The notes under the pieces were generated by a model, which saw only the letters and a list, made by a program, of their open reading frames with translations, was not told where the DNA came from and did no database searches. From Epiperipatus broadwayi (taxonomy: Eukaryota; Onychophora; Udeonychophora; Euonychophora; Peripatidae): 64,000 nucleotides of DNA. The position numbers and the translations under genes are program-made. The DNA lies in assembly GCA_028023455.1 (NCBI GenBank), contig JAQFVV010006310.1, positions 62,001 to 126,000 of the forward strand, written 5' to 3'. This document shows positions 14,401-29,400 of this stretch, in pieces; within the stretch, counting starts at the first letter, position 1, and the number at the start of each line of letters is the position of its first letter.

Positions 14401-17400
14401 AGTAAGTCACTCTGTTGAACTATTTAAGCATTAGTAGAACATCTAAGAAAGATGTATTTTACTTAATAAAGAATTATAATTTAGTTAATCACTTTGTATT
14501 ACTTTAACTAATTTGATTTGATTACATCAAATCACTGTATAAGTTTATTTTATATCATTTTCATATTTGGAGATCATATTTATTATTCTGTAATAAAATT
14601 TAATTTACAAGAACTTAATTCATATTTATAAGATGTTTAAGTAGATTTATTCTAGGACATTTAGAATAGCTATTAAATCCCTTATTCATTCTTAATATCT
14701 AAATGTCATCCTAGATTATTCATTATCTTATTTTAAAATTAAGAGATTATGTTTATGTTATTTAAGTTTGCAATAGTATTGTTATTATCATAATATAAGA
14801 CATTAGCTAATGGGAAGTGTATATCGTATTTATTTTATTAACTAGGATTTTATTCAATATTAAATATAATCTCAAGAGTCAAAAATAATTTATTTTATGA
14901 TTAAATAAGATCATATTATCCTGATTTGTTTCAAGAACCATATTTATTTGAATTTATTCTAATAATGAATAAATTACATACAAAAGCTGGATCTTAGGTT
15001 GCATAGTTTTTAAATTCTATGAGAATTAAATAATGTTTTCATCTGATCAAAGCAATGAGATGCTTAGAAGATAACAAAAAAAAAAATGGATTAAGTGATA
15101 GTTGTAGTAGATGTTGGGAGAAGAAAGAAATTTAAATGTAACCTCAATTGTATGAGTTCACAATATTAAATCTTTTATTTATGCTAGACTGAATTGAGAT
15201 TTCTTTTCCTCTTAAGTTATTAATAATGTTGCTTCATATTTTCATAATAGTTTATTATAATGCTACCCCCTGTATATTTTTTATTGTAGCATATGGCATT
15301 TATTGTATAAACCCACTGAGTTTAGCTATTACCTGACATACTAGCTTATACATTGTGCAGCGTTGTTGTTACCGCTGTTCGTTTCGTTAGTCTGGCTTCT
15401 TTATTGCTTACAATATATATAGAAGTCATTTTTAGGCAATGTTTGTAGGAGTAATAATGAAAATATAATTTTAATATTCTCATTATATTTATCCTATACA
15501 TAAAAACAATGAGAATATTAAAATTACATATTTATAATATGTAAGAAATATTAATATATGTAGTGATGTTTGTAAGAGTAATGATGCAAATTTAATCTTA
15601 ATACTCTCACTGTTTTAATTAAATAAATAAAGAATGGTTTTACTGTTCAGAAATTCATAAGAAGTTTGAGTGCTTGACATGATCTGTAGACTTTAAACTC
15701 TAAAGACAACCACTGCCCACTGCATCAAACCAAGGATATAGATTTACTTTATACTATATATATATATATTGTAAAAAAAATAAATAGATAGATAATCTAA
15801 TCATTTGTAACATAAATAAAAATAGAAAGAAGCATACAAATTAATGTAACGGTGAAAAAAAAAAAGCTGCTAAAAGGTTGTTACTTTGTAACCATTTAAT
15901 ATATAGATGAGTGATAAAATGATAGTTGCTATAATTCAATAACTAAACACTAAACAGGATATATGATATGTTCTATCGGTTCATCATTTGTAACCGAGTA
16001 AATTAAATGAGAAATGAATTCACTTGTGTTAGCTAAAATACAATTTATAATTAAATAAGGATGATGCTAACATATAAATAAGAACATATGCATATCGTGC
16101 TCTATTTGGGTGTCTATTTCTAATTAATTAAATATAACATTATAGCCCAATTGTAACTATCCTAACATTAATTCTGTCACATTAGTAATGAAATAAATAA
16201 ATTATCTCATTTCTTAATACCTAAAATAACAACTATGAAAATTAAAACTATCATCATTAAAGATTTAGTGATATTTAGATATTGGGGAAGTCATTTGCAC
16301 AATAAAACATACTGGCCATTGTCATCAAATAAAAGAATATTAAATATATATAGCAACTGAATAAAATTATCCACTGTGAGATCCCTGGAGTGCATTATGC
16401 TTATCTCCCATACTAGGTTCTTTTAACAAAGAATCCTTTCTATTCTTCTTTCCAATTATATAAGACCATTCATGGTCATACACACACACACTGGTGCTAT
16501 TCATGACAACTTATAAAAAATATCATATAAAGTTAATATTATGAAGTTGGAAAGGGATTAAATCACTCTCTATTCAGTTTAGCTAAGTACATGTCTTTTC
16601 CCACGAGTGCCACTAGATTGTTTTAAATCTAGATAAATATCTGTTTAGAGTGTACTGAGTTCAAACTCCTTCGCTACATTTTTATCACACATGACTTGGA
16701 CGACTAATGAAAAAAAAATGACACTCTTATATTTTACTCATGTCAATAAAATCATAAGATCCCCATATCACCAAAATTTATATAGATCAAGACTCTTATA
16801 GACATTGCTAGCTCATTTTACGTATATTGATGAACAGACAAGTATAATCTTATTAATGGCTTCTAAACAAGCATCGTGAAGACCATTATTGATATTGATG
16901 GCCATTTAACTAGATTATTTATCACAATATAAAGGTAATAATGATGATGATAATAATAATAATAATGATAATAATAGTGATGATGATACCAGCCATAGCT
17001 TATTAATAAACTCATAACAATAAATTTATCTTTATAAACTCATAGGCATTTATTAAAATCATCCCTTGTCAAAATGGGATTTAAATATTACTATTTATTA
17101 GCATTTATATAAGTTTATGTTTATTTACTAAAATACTTTTATAGTTAAAACTAGGATTTAATAATACTAGTGATGATGACTGATCATCACGAATCTCTCA
17201 CTTTCTATATACCCCTATTTACTAAATATACTAATTATGTTAAACATTAGATTTAATGATTATAATTTATTTAATCAATGATGATGGCGATCATAACTCT
17301 TATATATCCATCTTTGATGAAGATGATCAAAACTCATGAACACAACATAATTTTAGCTTCTATTATTGAACTATAATTATTAAAATTTGGTTATCATCAG

Positions 17401-20400
17401 GCTTAATCCCTAAATACTTAAAGGTAAATGAACATTCTAGTTTACTTAACATTTTGCAAGCGCTTTCTTAATATTTGCGAATGCTGATGATTCTTAATAT
17501 CTGCGAGCGATGATGATGATGATCATTTAAAACAATAGAATTAAGACAAGAAAAATACAACAATATTTTTAATAAGAACTCGGAAACCAATTAAGATATA
17601 TAATTATATTTTATTAATACTATTCTTCTTTCCTTCTTTAAAATCAAATTTACTAATTAGATAAATGGCTTATTATTACATTAATTCAATACAAAACTAA
17701 TACAAAAATTTATATAAGCACAACCAAATAAATTTAATATATAAGTTTGTCATTTTTGGATATTTTAAAATAAGCTGGCTTAAAATGACATTAAAAAATA
17801 TATTTCATGGAATGTTTACTTAAGACTTTCCTAACTTATTATATCATAAAAATAAATTTCATATGTAACCCGTGTTTTATTTCGCTTCCATTCATATGTA
17901 AGCCTTGCTTTATAATTTACCATATTTAAACTAATTATGTATAACCTATTCTTTTGATGTGTTTGTATAAGCAGTTACACATGCACACACACCCTGTGAT
18001 ATGTCAACATATATTTCTAAAATGTGTTCCTTTATATTAGAGATTAATACACAAATTACATATATAAAAAAAATATTCTTGCAATCTTGAGCAAAAAAAT
18101 AAAATAAAATACACTATATCAATTTTAATATGCAATAAGATAAATAAAAAAAAAACCATTATAAATGCATATATTTATAGGTTGCTCATTATCATAACAA
18201 ATGAAGAACAATAAAAAAAAAACATTTCAATATTACAATGTATAATATAAAAAAAATAAAAAAAATAATGAAAATTTAAGTTTAAAGATTTAAACTGTGT
18301 TTGGGTTATGTTAGGTGATATTGAGAATAACTATCGATAAACAAGCCTTTAATGTTTCTGTATCAAAAGAAAAAAAAAACAATGCTTTGACCAATAAATT
18401 AAGGTTTACTTTTAATAAGCAAGAATAAAAGATCTGTTAATGAAAGTTCATAGTTACCCGATTATTTTCAATTCTTATAAATGTCCCGAGTTTGAATTTT
18501 CCGACTGCTTGTCTTTGCTCCATTTAAAAAAAAGTAAAGTTCTTGTTGATACCTACTAATAAACATGAATTAATTGACTTGCTGTTTCCACAATTTTAAA
18601 ATTATTTATTGTTGATGCTTTTAATAACGCTGAATTCGTTGACTGGCTTGCTTCTAATTTTTTCAAAAACCATCATTGTAGACACTTTAGATGACTGAGA
18701 AAAACTTTAACAAAAATTTGATTCATAGCTTCAAACCTGGCTATATATGGCTTTTATTCATCTTTCCTTTCTTCTTGGCTCTTGTCAAAGATGATTATTA
18801 GATGATGTTTGTGGCTGGTTTTAAATTTGTCCATACTTTTGGTTACTATGGACCGGTATATGAGTCCATAGTAGATTAGTGATTTTAACCCATTCTGTAA
18901 TATTCCAGGAAACAGAAACAATGGTTTTAGCAATGCAAATTCATTGTATGATACACAGCAAAATATATTAATATCATTTTATAGAATTGTCAATAACTTC
19001 TTCCAAGAAATTCAATTTTTTTTTTCTTCATCTTAATCTTGCTGGGAATTACTTATATATACGCACATCTTCGTCTATACTGACTTTAAAACAAGAGTCA
19101 TTTTTTTTCTTCCTCAATTTTTTAAAAAGAGTGAAAAAAAAAAATCAATCGCTCACTCTCTTTTGAAATAATATGCGAACTGTCCATTTCCTTTGGTTTT
19201 CACGAACTCAATCACTACATCTCTGTCTAATAATAGTGAATAAACTGATCACCACATCTCTTCTTTAATAATATTTAAAAAAAAAATGAGAGCTTACATC
19301 TCTTCTCTCCTCATATTAAAAAAAACTGACTGCCATATCTCTTTTCTATAACCTTGAAAAAACTGACTTTAGTAATATTAAAGATTGACTTTCTTTTAAA
19401 ACTACATATTGTTAGATCACTCTCCTCCAAACAAAAATTGAACTGCCTCTAAATATTGTTTCATTCATTTATATTGCGAATCTTTGATCAAAGAAAAGGA
19501 CCACCTGGAAATCTTATCTTAAGACAAAGATTAAAGCCTCACAAGTTGATGTTTTATCGCGATTTTACAAGAAAATTAATAATCATGTTTTATCCCATCA
19601 AAGCACCTCTCTTCTAAAAAAATCTTAGACACAGATAACACAAACAATAAAGCTGGCAATCTATAGTTACTAGAAATAGGTGTAAAAATGTTTTATGTTT
19701 AAACATTCATACTCACACATGTACATTTTCACATCCTAATCTACTAATCTTGATCGCTTTATTTTACACTTTCTTTCTGATCTATTTTGTTTAATAAAAA
19801 TATAATTAAATAATTTCAACACATTATTTAATAAAATATAATAAATCCCTATATTAAATATTGTTTCTCACTACCTTTTTCTCTTTATAACTGCTTATTA
19901 ATTAACTATTTATAAACTATATAATAATAAATACACACATAAATCTATATATATATATAAAAGAAAATTTTTTTTTTCAATTAAATAATATATATCTGTG
20001 TGTTTGAAATGAGTCATATATATATATATTGTACCGGGTCGAACCGCCGAAACGACCTACTTATACGTATATATAAGTTTTGACCGGTTTCAAACACCTT
20101 CATAATACATTTATAATCTTATAAATGTTACGTGAACAAGCCGGCACGTTCGAGCAAAATGGGAGATCTTATTGATAGCTTTAACTATCAACAATGGCCC
20201 ACCTCGGCTGCTAGATTCAAACCCCTACTATCCAAATACTTTATTTGTTTCGGAGTAAACCCCGGGGCGCCAGCTAGTCCAAGGACTAACGTATTCGGGC
20301 AGTAGGCTCATAATCCAGCGCTCGAAACTTTCCCTAAAACTAGCTCAGTCTCATTTTAATTCAATAACAAAATTATACAAAATTAGTGGTGGAAAGAATT

Positions 20401-23400
20401 AATAAAAGGTTGGTAAAAAGAATTGACCGACAAATAAAGTTTAAGTTTGAAGACATTTTCTTTTAATTAACATTAATTAAGTTTAAAGATAATTTATTAC
20501 CAAACATTAATTGACTAAATTTAAACATCTTTATAAATCTGATTTAACACACGCACATTTTTAAAGTAACATTTCTAAACTAGTTTAAATATTCTTGTAG
20601 ATTTTAGTAGTAGAACACTGGTATTTATCTAATTTAACTAATAACACTGATATAATGATCACGCACATATTAACTCATATAGCATTCACAAATATAATAA
20701 TAAAGCATTAATAGCATTTGAAACTTAACACACATATCAATAGTTCATTTTATGTATGATAGAGTTCATATAATTTGAATCTTAAATATTTACGATTTAC
20801 AGCGGTGGCTACTACGTATAAATGATAATAAATAAATGTTTACCTAGGATTTTTGGAACGTGGATATTGCTTGTTGTTGGCTGCTTCTGCTGGATTATAT
20901 CTAACCGGTTAGATTGGGACGTTTCTTGAAGAGATTTTATGCGAATCCATTGGTTTTATTCTTGAAGACAGTTGAACGTTTGACGGAGGATTTCTGAGTT
21001 GTTATGCAGACATTATTTCACAGGCAGGTGTTGATGATCTTGTTGGACTAAAAGGCTGAAGCATGAGTGTATATTTCCAAAAGCTGCTCAACAATGTATT
21101 TTTGTTTCTGGATACATAATAGAAACTGCACTGTTATCTGAACTGAACAAGACTGTCACTGGAAACTAGACTGAAAACTGACTCAATTAATTGTCCGATA
21201 ACAAAAAAAAAAGTCTATTTATACCTGCGACGTGTTGTCCGTGTAATATCCTCCGGCAAATATCTGTTGTCGAATTTCATTGGTAATTAATCCTATGACA
21301 ACGTGTTTTTGACGATTGTTTAATTAGTAGTAGCTTTCATAAACGTATTGTTTTTTATATCTTTAATTAGTAGCCCACCGCTGGTGTGGTATTTTTACAT
21401 CTTTATTTAACTCAATAGCCATCGCTGTGTTTTCCAAATATAATTTCTTTTTTAACTTTCATTTACATATATATATATTTTTTTATATTATTCTAACACG
21501 CATACATTTATTTACACTCGCACGCACATATATAATTTATTGTAATAAGCTTGAATGAAAAGAGATTTATATATTTTTTTTAAATTTTGAAATACTTATT
21601 TTTACGAATACTAATTTAGAAAAACTTTACTTTCTTTTATAACACTTTTAGTTTGACTACTCTTTTATGAAAGATTTTTTTTTTTTAATAATTTTTTTAG
21701 ACAAAATTATTTTATATACATGCGCCAAATTGGCCTTGGCACATTATATATATATATTCAAGATACATGTTTATTAAAATTCTGAAGATAATGTATATAT
21801 ATATATTTAAGTTGAAACATTGAAAATTTAACTATGAAAATGTATAAAAATCAAAAAAATTTCAGTGCTTTTGATAACAAAACAAAAAATAAACACAGAA
21901 ATAATATTACATAGCACTTATTTAACTTTATGATGTAGCTCTAATACTAAGATATCATAATAAACGGGATTAAAAAGGTGGTAAACAACCACGTGTGATG
22001 ATCAACTGTTATTATAATATTATTGAGCTTAGTTAATATATCTACTTTAGACAGTCTTAACACATACACATATGGATTAAACATATTATTAGTCTATATT
22101 ATTCATTTTAAAATATTTCATTATTGAATAAAAGATGGCAGTCTTTTGATTTAAATAACAACAACAAAAAAAACTTCAAAATGGTCATGTGCAGTTGCTT
22201 TCCAGCTTCTACTGCTATTAAATTTTGTTACAGATCAACATAATTTTAGTTTAATGAAATTGTACTATTTTAATATTTATATTGTCACCTGTGATAGGAT
22301 AATCTAAATATCTCTTGGTCTTTCCATCATAATACTCAGTTCCTTTTAAAATCACTAAATGAGCAGGAAAGTTTACACCCCATGCTAATGTTGCGGTTGC
22401 AATTAATACCTTCAAAAAAATTAATAAGATCGATTAATAAAACATTTTATTATAGTACACTAATTAACAAACACATTAAAAAAACAATAAATTTCTTAAA
22501 CACTACCTGAATTTTATGGTTAACAAATAATAATTCTACAGTTCTTCTATCCTTCTCATGAAGACCAGCATGATGAATTCCAATTCCAAATGCCAATGTT
22601 AATTTTAAATTATTGTCTCTGATACCATAAATAATATCATCAATCTGAAAATATTTTACTAATGAAAACATTTATGTATAAAAATATTTACAAATAAAAA
22701 TTGAAAGTAAAATTATATTTAGAAAAGTTTTTATCATCATTATCATTTTCAATCATTGTCAGCAACTATGCCCAGAAAAACCTGTTAGCCACTTTAACTT
22801 CCCTTTCCTTTCCCCGCGCTAAATTTTCACACATTCTTTTCTATCCTGCTCCATCTCATTTCCACAACATAATCTTTGTCAATTCCATGGCCTTTACATC
22901 TAAATCCCCCTTATCTTTTCCCAAACTAAGCATAAAAACCAATAACCCACTTTCAGTATAATCACTTTGTTTATATTTATTCTTCCACAACTTCATTTTT
23001 TGAACTCTTTCTGCTTTCAGGCATTTACATTCAATTAACAGATGCCTTATATTTTCTATGCTTTCCTTACACAACTTGCAGACTAAATCATCCACATTTT
23101 TCCATTAATGTGTATATTCCTTTGTTGCTAAAGAGCCCTTCTGAGCCTTAAACAGAAAGCTACTTTCCTTGCTATTATCATAAATTAACTCTCATCCAAT
23201 ATTCTTCGCGTAACAGAATCTAGAATCCAGGCAAAGAGACCAAAGCTGACCAGACCTGGAGTGTGATGCTCCGAATCAGACCACGCTTCAACTCATCTGC
23301 CAGAATCCAAGACTCAAAACCCTATGAACGACCACACTTGAAGCTACACGTAGTATACAATTTCATTCATGACCGATATAGGTCAGGGAAATGCAATAAG

Positions 23401-26400
23401 ACTCTGATAAACAGAGAAAGGCTCTTAAAATAGACTAAATATATTACTAGACTATTAATGCATAGTTTTATGAAAGAATAGGGTTGCATAAGATTTTACC
23501 AATGCACTATAGCACAGGTAAATGACAATAGGAAAAGTCGCTCTGCGGATGGATGAATGACTCCAGCGTTCTTGTGACCAACGCCGGTACCCTGTATCCA
23601 ATTGTCATGCTGCGGAAAAGGAACATTTGTGTTCAGAAATGGTGGGAGACTTATGTGCTAACCTGGCCTTGGCTCAGGCTTCGCTACTGCTCTACCCTAT
23701 AAAGAAGATATGCTGGCTTCACTGTGTCTCCATCTTAATATACGTATCATTTGTATAGCAGCCAAACGAGAAGAAATTTAATAAAATAATAAATCACATC
23801 CGCCAAGCAAAGAATATTATATTTCATACTATGAAATACAAGACAATAGCATATTAGCTCTATCAAATTGAAACCAACTCTTGTGTAGCCTGATAATAAA
23901 TGTCTACACTATTGATGAGGATATTAATAAATCTTTACTTCAACATGCTCAATCTATTTGGTTACTTTATAGATAATGAATACTTTAAGGAGGGAAAGTA
24001 TATTTCTATGGACTTAGGAAGAACTTAAATGACAAATATACTTATAACTATCATCAAGGCTAATCTAATTTTTAATAAAACTATAAAGTTTAAGCTTTCA
24101 AATTGTTGATTAAAACGAGCCACATTTCACATTTTAAATCATCATTAATAAAAATAATGAGCACAAGGCGAGTCGTTATTATTTATAAAAATAGATTTTG
24201 AAACAGCGCGCAGAAAGGTGACGCTATAAAATAAATAACATGTAGATGTTTAAATAATATCTTCTTAAAAACATTAAATTAAGTGCTCACTGTTTCGAAA
24301 TATTGGCATATGAAATATAATAAGCATTTAATTAAAATAAGCAAAGAAATATAGACATAACCACAGTGATATAACTTTAAATTCGACACTAGTAATTTAC
24401 TTTTAAGTGAAAGGGAAATATAAATAGTCAGATTATTTTAACTTTAGCAACATTAATTTTGATAGCAATTTAAACATTATTTTAAATATTAAATGGGTTT
24501 AAATTATAGTTATACTTAGTTTTACAATTATTTTAAAGAGTGTTAGCTAACTTATATAAAATTATAGAGCTCTGCGGTTTTGAAAATAAAACTGTACTGG
24601 TATTATTCATCTGGACTGCATGTGCTGGTCTGGGTGGCATCATCTTCTTCTTCCCAACCCGTTAGGCTTGAGTCTGCTAACGGCATCACTGTTAAAACAC
24701 TGCGACGAGAGACACCTCGCTCTTCCCGCTGAGTAACAGCAAAGAAATGCCCGTTTTTAGCCGGACATATCAGAAAATAAACAGACATAAAAACTGACTG
24801 CAATTGCTTTCTAAAATGGCTGTCTATCCCATTGTTTAAAAATACAAAGTATTTATAGGTTTGGTCTCAAGCACTTACATTATCGGAATCTATCGCCTCA
24901 AGACTCATTAACTCAAGAATTTAATTAAATATTATAAAATTTATAATCCAGATTTGAAATCTGAGATAACTTATGGAATGTTAGAACCATTCCCTAAGCT
25001 ATTATAGTTAAGATTTTTCATTGTAAACAATTTCCAATTTAGATTTTAAAAATAACATTTAATCTTTTCTAAGGTGATTTTAATTAGTGAGATTTGAACT
25101 AATTTTACGTTTACCAAATGCAGGTGTGGCCGTTAATGACATTCTTATTTAGAAACCAAAAATTTTTTTTTTTAATTACTTGACCAGCTTTTATTTTTAA
25201 TTTTACATAAAATAAGAAACTCTTTTAATTAAAAACAACCTTTTAACATATTTTACGAAAACAGTTTTAACAGATTTTTAGATAACTTTTAAATATAAAC
25301 AAATGAGGATTGCCAATTCCACAACAAGCTTTGTGATAAATGCTTAGCTAGAGGAAAGCATTTAAAATATCTCTGTCAGGACTCCCCCAAACCTCTGACC
25401 ATGGTTTCGTGCTCTGGCATTCCTCAGAGGCGCTACGGTAGGTTCAGACACTAGATCTAAAAACACCAACCCAAAGCGAGCATTTAACTAAAAGTTATCT
25501 ATTGAGTGGAAAATCTGAAATTTTCAGACACCTACATGTCTTCAAACCCAGCTATCCAACTCAAATAGCTATATGGGGCTGAGAGATCGTCAGCCATACC
25601 ATATATTAGTAGTCTTAGCAATATAACATTGCATAAGATTCAAGGCAGACTATAAATAGTCAAAATAAGAGTCATAGATCACATGACTCTATCCTCTTAA
25701 GCTTGTAAGTTATAAACAAATGAGGATTGCCAATTCCTCAACAAACTTTGTGATAAATGCTTAGCTAGAGAAAGCATTTATATTCTGTCAAGACCCCCCA
25801 AACCTCTGACCATGGTTTCGTGCTCTAGCACTTCTCAGAGAGGTGCTAGGATAGGTTCAGGTACTAGATCTAAAAACACCAACCCAAAGCCAGTACTTAA
25901 CTAAAAAATTAATATTGAGTGGAAAATTTGAAATTTTCAGACACCTACACGTCTTCAAACCCAACTATCCAACTCAAATAGCTATATGGGGCTGAGAGAT
26001 CTTCAGCCATACCATATATTAGTAGTCTTAGCAATATAACACTGCATAAGACTCAGGTTCAGTTGATTAGAGCGTTACCTTAAAATTTTAAAACTCAAGA
26101 ATCTAAGGACCCAGGTTCGAATCCCATGCTAGTACTGTCACTGGTCAGGCCAGCAATACCTGAAGAAGAGGGGAGACTAATACCTCTCAAAACGTTGTGC
26201 ATATACTAACTTGTTTGATGCGCTATAACTAACAGTTCAATGTATTTGGAATATTTAAATAAAGTTAAATTTTTCTAAAGACATTCAATACATATATTAG
26301 ATGATGGAAATAGTCCAATATAAAAATACAATATTATTTATTTTCCAAATTAAAATTAAGCATACATTACATACATACGAGAGGTTCCATAATGCATCCA

Positions 26401-29400
26401 CGTATCATGCCAACAATTTGGATAAACATAATTTTTTTTACAATTTTTCTTTTAGGTAGTCAATCTATGATCAACCCGGTACAAGTTAAAAAAATAAACA
26501 ATTATTCTTGACCAGGTGGTAAAATAATAATAAACAAACAACCAAATGCTTACTAAAAGTTGGCAATCCTGTTAATTAATACCTTCTCATTGTACTTCCA
26601 GGATGGAATTATTGAAGATTTTGCCCTGTAATATACTGGTACTTTTAAAAAAATTCCCAATTTGAGAAAATCAGTTATTTTCTTACACAAAACATGATTT
26701 AATTCATGATGAATAAAAAGAAAATGAGTTCATGCTCTAAAAATATCTATTATAATTCATATATACGTATATAATTAAATTCATAATTGTGTAGATGAGC
26801 CCTTTAAAATTAGAATACTAATTCTCATTTTAGTTTCACCTTTAACTTTGCGTCAGCGCATATATATATATATATTAATGTTTGTTTAAGGGAAGTTTAT
26901 GTATCTGTTATTATTACATAAAATGATATAAATAAATATTATTAACTACCTCTTCCTCAGAAATATGTAGCCACATCTTTGGTTGATTTTCAGCAGCCAG
27001 ATACGCAATCAAATCTAATGCAGTAAGACGTGTCTGACGTCTAGAAGAAACAAAGATAAGAACAGGCTTCTCTGGAGAATACTTTCGAATAGCTAAAAAA
27101 AAAAAATTATTATAAAAATATTAATTATAAAATATATTAATTTTTTAAAAACAATAGAAAAGGTTCATTAATGTTAAGTCATGTAGCTTTAAATAATAAA
27201 ATGCAAGAATTGTTATAATGCTAAACTATAATGAAAACAGTTCTTGCTATTTCAGAGTATGTATTATTTAATAACTTTCAATCTGTTCATCGATCACAGA
27301 ATCATCATGCCAGTCAGATAAATGAAATAATTTTTGTTGAGAAGAAATTAAGATAATTTTTTTTGTTTTGTTTTAGATGAGATAAATTTTTATCCACTAT
27401 ACAATTGTTATATTACATTCAAACATTTTTTTTTGTCTTGAGAAAATTTATATGATTATTTTTAAATAATTTTTCTAAATTGTACTTTTATATTAAAATT
27501 TCAGGAAATAAATGCATTACTAGAATATGGAATTATAAATATATGAACATAATATATATAGTTTAAACAATCATATCAAAACAATACATTTTAATAGAGT
27601 TAAAAATATTAAAAATTACTTTTATTTACAATTTACATCAACATATTTTTCTATTAGTAATTGTTAAATAATATCTGCCCTGTATAATTTTATAAAATAT
27701 ACCTGTTTAATAACTGGTGTATGAGTGTATGCATGAATATAACACAATGAACATTTACAAGGAAACAAACAATATTCAACACTATCAATAGGATGTTTAC
27801 TTTAATCATTTATAGAATAAATTATCTTATTTCCCAAGACAATCATCATTAAATATAGGAAATCTTCAGAATAAAAAAAAGAAAGAATAATAACTAATAG
27901 AGAAGTGACAATAAGATCAAGGAAACACATATCAGTTAGATAATATTAAAAAAAATATATATAGTACTTCAAATAATGTCTGACAAAAACTTACATAAAT
28001 TAGCTTTTAGAAAAGACCAAGGTTTAAAAATTAGGAAAATTTAAGAATGCCTCCTTTCATGATATCTAAGAAAATATTATTCCAATGTCAAAATAAAACA
28101 ATTATTAAATGTTTACCATATATCAGCGCTGACGGTAGGATTTTCATTATTAATATTTTTTTAAGCTAATCTACGTTTCCATTGTTTCACAGAATCATTT
28201 TCAACATATCGATTGCTTTGTTAAAAAGAAAAAACTCTCAAAGAAGAAAGGCAAGATATATTATTTTAATTAGGACATTTTACTTCTTTCATTCAAACTT
28301 CCAAAAGAAAAAAAAAAGGATAATTTAATTATTATTCCATATTATTCCAATCATAAAAAAGAAATAGTTTTAAATTTATCTTCCTATAATTATTTCTCCA
28401 ATTTAAATTTATCTATTTTTGTGTTACAAATAACTATAAGTAATCCCTGTAAATAATATATTTTAAGATTTTATTTCCACGAACTGATAAAATGATAGTT
28501 AAACATATGCAAATAATATATACATATGTAAAGTACAGTATATAAGTGTGTTTGGCATAGTATATAAACATTTGATACTATTCACAAATATAATTTATAC
28601 TATACTTAGAAGATAATTGTTATTTCTTTAAATTTTATTTCATAGCAAAATTCCAAGAGAATATTTTACGTTAAGAGGCACATATATGTATTTATGATAA
28701 ATCCTTCATTTGATAATGAGTCATTTAAAGTAATCCTAATTAAATTTAGCATATGTATCCTAATTAATGCTGTTAGTTGATTTTGGGTGTAATTTATTTA
28801 ATGTAAGTTCATAAGACTTAAATTTTAAAGATAAATGTGTTGGAGGTCTATGTAAGGAATCTGCAGAAATATATGAATCATGATGATAATGACTGAGAAT
28901 TAATTTTAAGTTATATAGTATCTGTGGTAAAAGACATTTCAAGAGTGTAAAAGAGATTACAGTTTGACAATATTACTCATCCAGGAACTGCATTGCCTGA
29001 TGCATTTTGAGATGCTATCTTAGTCCCATTCCATTTTTAACCCTAACTAATTCTATATTTCCTAATTGATATGCATAGTAATTATTTCCATACAATCTCT
29101 TAATAAGATCCACTAAAGTTCCATTCATTCTCAAATTTACTAAACTTGCCCATAATCTATATTATTTACTCTATCATACAACTTCTTTATATCTATAAAG
29201 ACTATATATAAGTGTCTTATTCCAACTCATAACTATAAGTTGTGTGACTACAAATAAATTATCTTCTAAATGCCTATCTGATCGAAACCCTCCTTGCATT
29301 TCTCCCACTATATTATTTTCTTCCATCCATTTTGCAATCCATCCAGCCACCATATATGAGAAAACTTTATATAAAACTGACGTTACGGCTATTGGTCTAT

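Larger units (their letters stand above)
10024..22288 (-). other. ASCC3 intron j-k (12.3 kb)
   Basis: Longest intron seen. It holds the hairpin at 13339-13544, the duplication at 13931-14372, a small inverted repeat at 15459-15527, a trinucleotide tract at 16937-16988 and a less AT-rich block at 20030-21430, listed separately. The remainder (10.0-13.3, 14.4-15.3, 15.6-20.0 kb) is AT-rich with no supported coding sequence. Frames at 11428-11622 and 12789-13010 look random. Confidence 0.6.
22645..26949 (-). other. ASCC3 intron h-i (4.3 kb)
   Basis: It holds a LINE tail fragment, a less AT-rich block (23180-24870), two repeat copies and a SINE, listed separately. The frame at 24603-24803 (minus; ends in [18 protein letters not shown]) could be a retroelement scrap, but I recognise no domain in it. 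Confidence 0.6.

Noticed and set aside
24603-24803. 66-codon minus-strand ORF as a gene
   Set aside because: No known domain, no splice-site support and no conserved motif; it lies in a probable old insertion.
26052-26130. Functional tRNA gene
   Set aside because: A and B boxes are present, but the arms and anticodon region do not pair well, and the sequence continues into a repeated SINE body and tail.
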